A stretch of DNA of 64,000 nt. It comes from Brumimicrobium mesophilum. GTDB lineage: Bacteria > Bacteroidota > Bacteroidia > Flavobacteriales_D > Crocinitomicaceae. Shown piece by piece: positions 63,868-64,000 of this stretch. The position numbers were made by a program, and so were the translations under genes. The DNA lies in contig NZ_PVSS01000016.1 in NCBI RefSeq assembly GCF_003025005.1, forward strand, positions 1 to 64,000, given 5' to 3'. Under the pieces are notes generated by a model. That model was not told where the DNA came from, ran no database searches, and saw only the letters and a list, made by a program, of their open reading frames with translations. Every line of letters begins with the position of its first letter. The stretch's first letter is position 1.

Positions 63868-64000
63868 TATATTTCTTTGTAATTCAAATTTATATCTATC
63901 TGTAATCTGATTTTTTCACAGTTTACATTAATTTTATTTTTAACTTCTCCATTCTAAAATTTTACCAATTAGTCCATTCGTAGATGAATCTGAGTGGGTT

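Overview
The window looks like a chromosomal piece of a member of the Bacteroidota, most likely a flavobacterium-like marine or aquatic lineage. The reasons are the very AT-rich DNA, the GSCFA-domain protein next to a Bacteroidota-type deacetylase, an animal-type UDP-glucose dehydrogenase (common in this phylum), a four-helix-bundle (23S intervening-sequence type) protein among octamer repeats, and TAnnTTTG-like promoter boxes. I cannot name the species.

Layout. 1-5.6 kb is ordinary chromosome: the start of a lipoprotein cut by the window edge, a deacetylase-like protein, a GSCFA protein, an FtsX/LolE-type permease and a NamZ-type (DUF1343) muramidase. 6.1-8.5 kb holds an SGNH/MBOAT O-acylation pair. 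9.0-13.0 kb holds three tandem paralogous alpha/beta-hydrolase lipoproteins on the + strand; the first is broken by a frameshift. A bidirectional terminator at 12984-13020 separates them from a huge block on the minus strand.

13.1-63.9 kb is one long minus-strand surface-polysaccharide locus, read from 63.9 kb down to 13.1 kb. It starts with nucleotide-sugar genes (ugd, rmlB, rmlA). It then carries a flippase, a VioA-type aminotransferase, an unusual double WecF-like (GT56) transferase, a polymerase, a second SGNH/MBOAT pair, two deacetylase-like paralogs and glycosyltransferases. Next comes a compact fatty-acyl assembly line (two KAS III, ACP, two ketoreductases, a PglD-type acyltransferase, AcpS), then a PglC-type initiating transferase, a YdcF protein and a LegC-type aminotransferase ending in a terminator. 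An accessory block follows (second VioA-type aminotransferase, ATP-grasp, two hexapeptide acyltransferases, GNAT), bounded by two copies of a ~117-bp terminator repeat. The last part carries a second full set of polysaccharide genes: a WbpP-type epimerase, flippase, glycosyltransferases, polymerase, acyl/acetyl transferases, a CapK-like enzyme, a deacetylase, PglD, a FlaA1/CapD-type dehydratase, a second initiating transferase and wecB.

How the genes may work together. RmlA and RmlB make dTDP-4-keto-6-deoxyglucose. No RmlC or RmlD is present, and two VioA-like aminotransferases plus a WecF-like transferase point to dTDP-4-amino-4,6-dideoxyhexoses. The FlaA1-type dehydratase, LegC-type aminotransferase and PglD-type acyltransferases suggest a UDP-2,4-diamino-2,4,6-trideoxyhexose. 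The KAS/ACP/KR line has exactly the parts to build a short dihydroxyacyl chain (for example 3,5-dihydroxyhexanoyl) and attach it to such an amino sugar. This would match the acylated Qui2NAc4N that I recall from the Flavobacterium psychrophilum O-antigen. Two flippases, two polymerases and two initiating transferases suggest two polymers, or a fused pair of loci.
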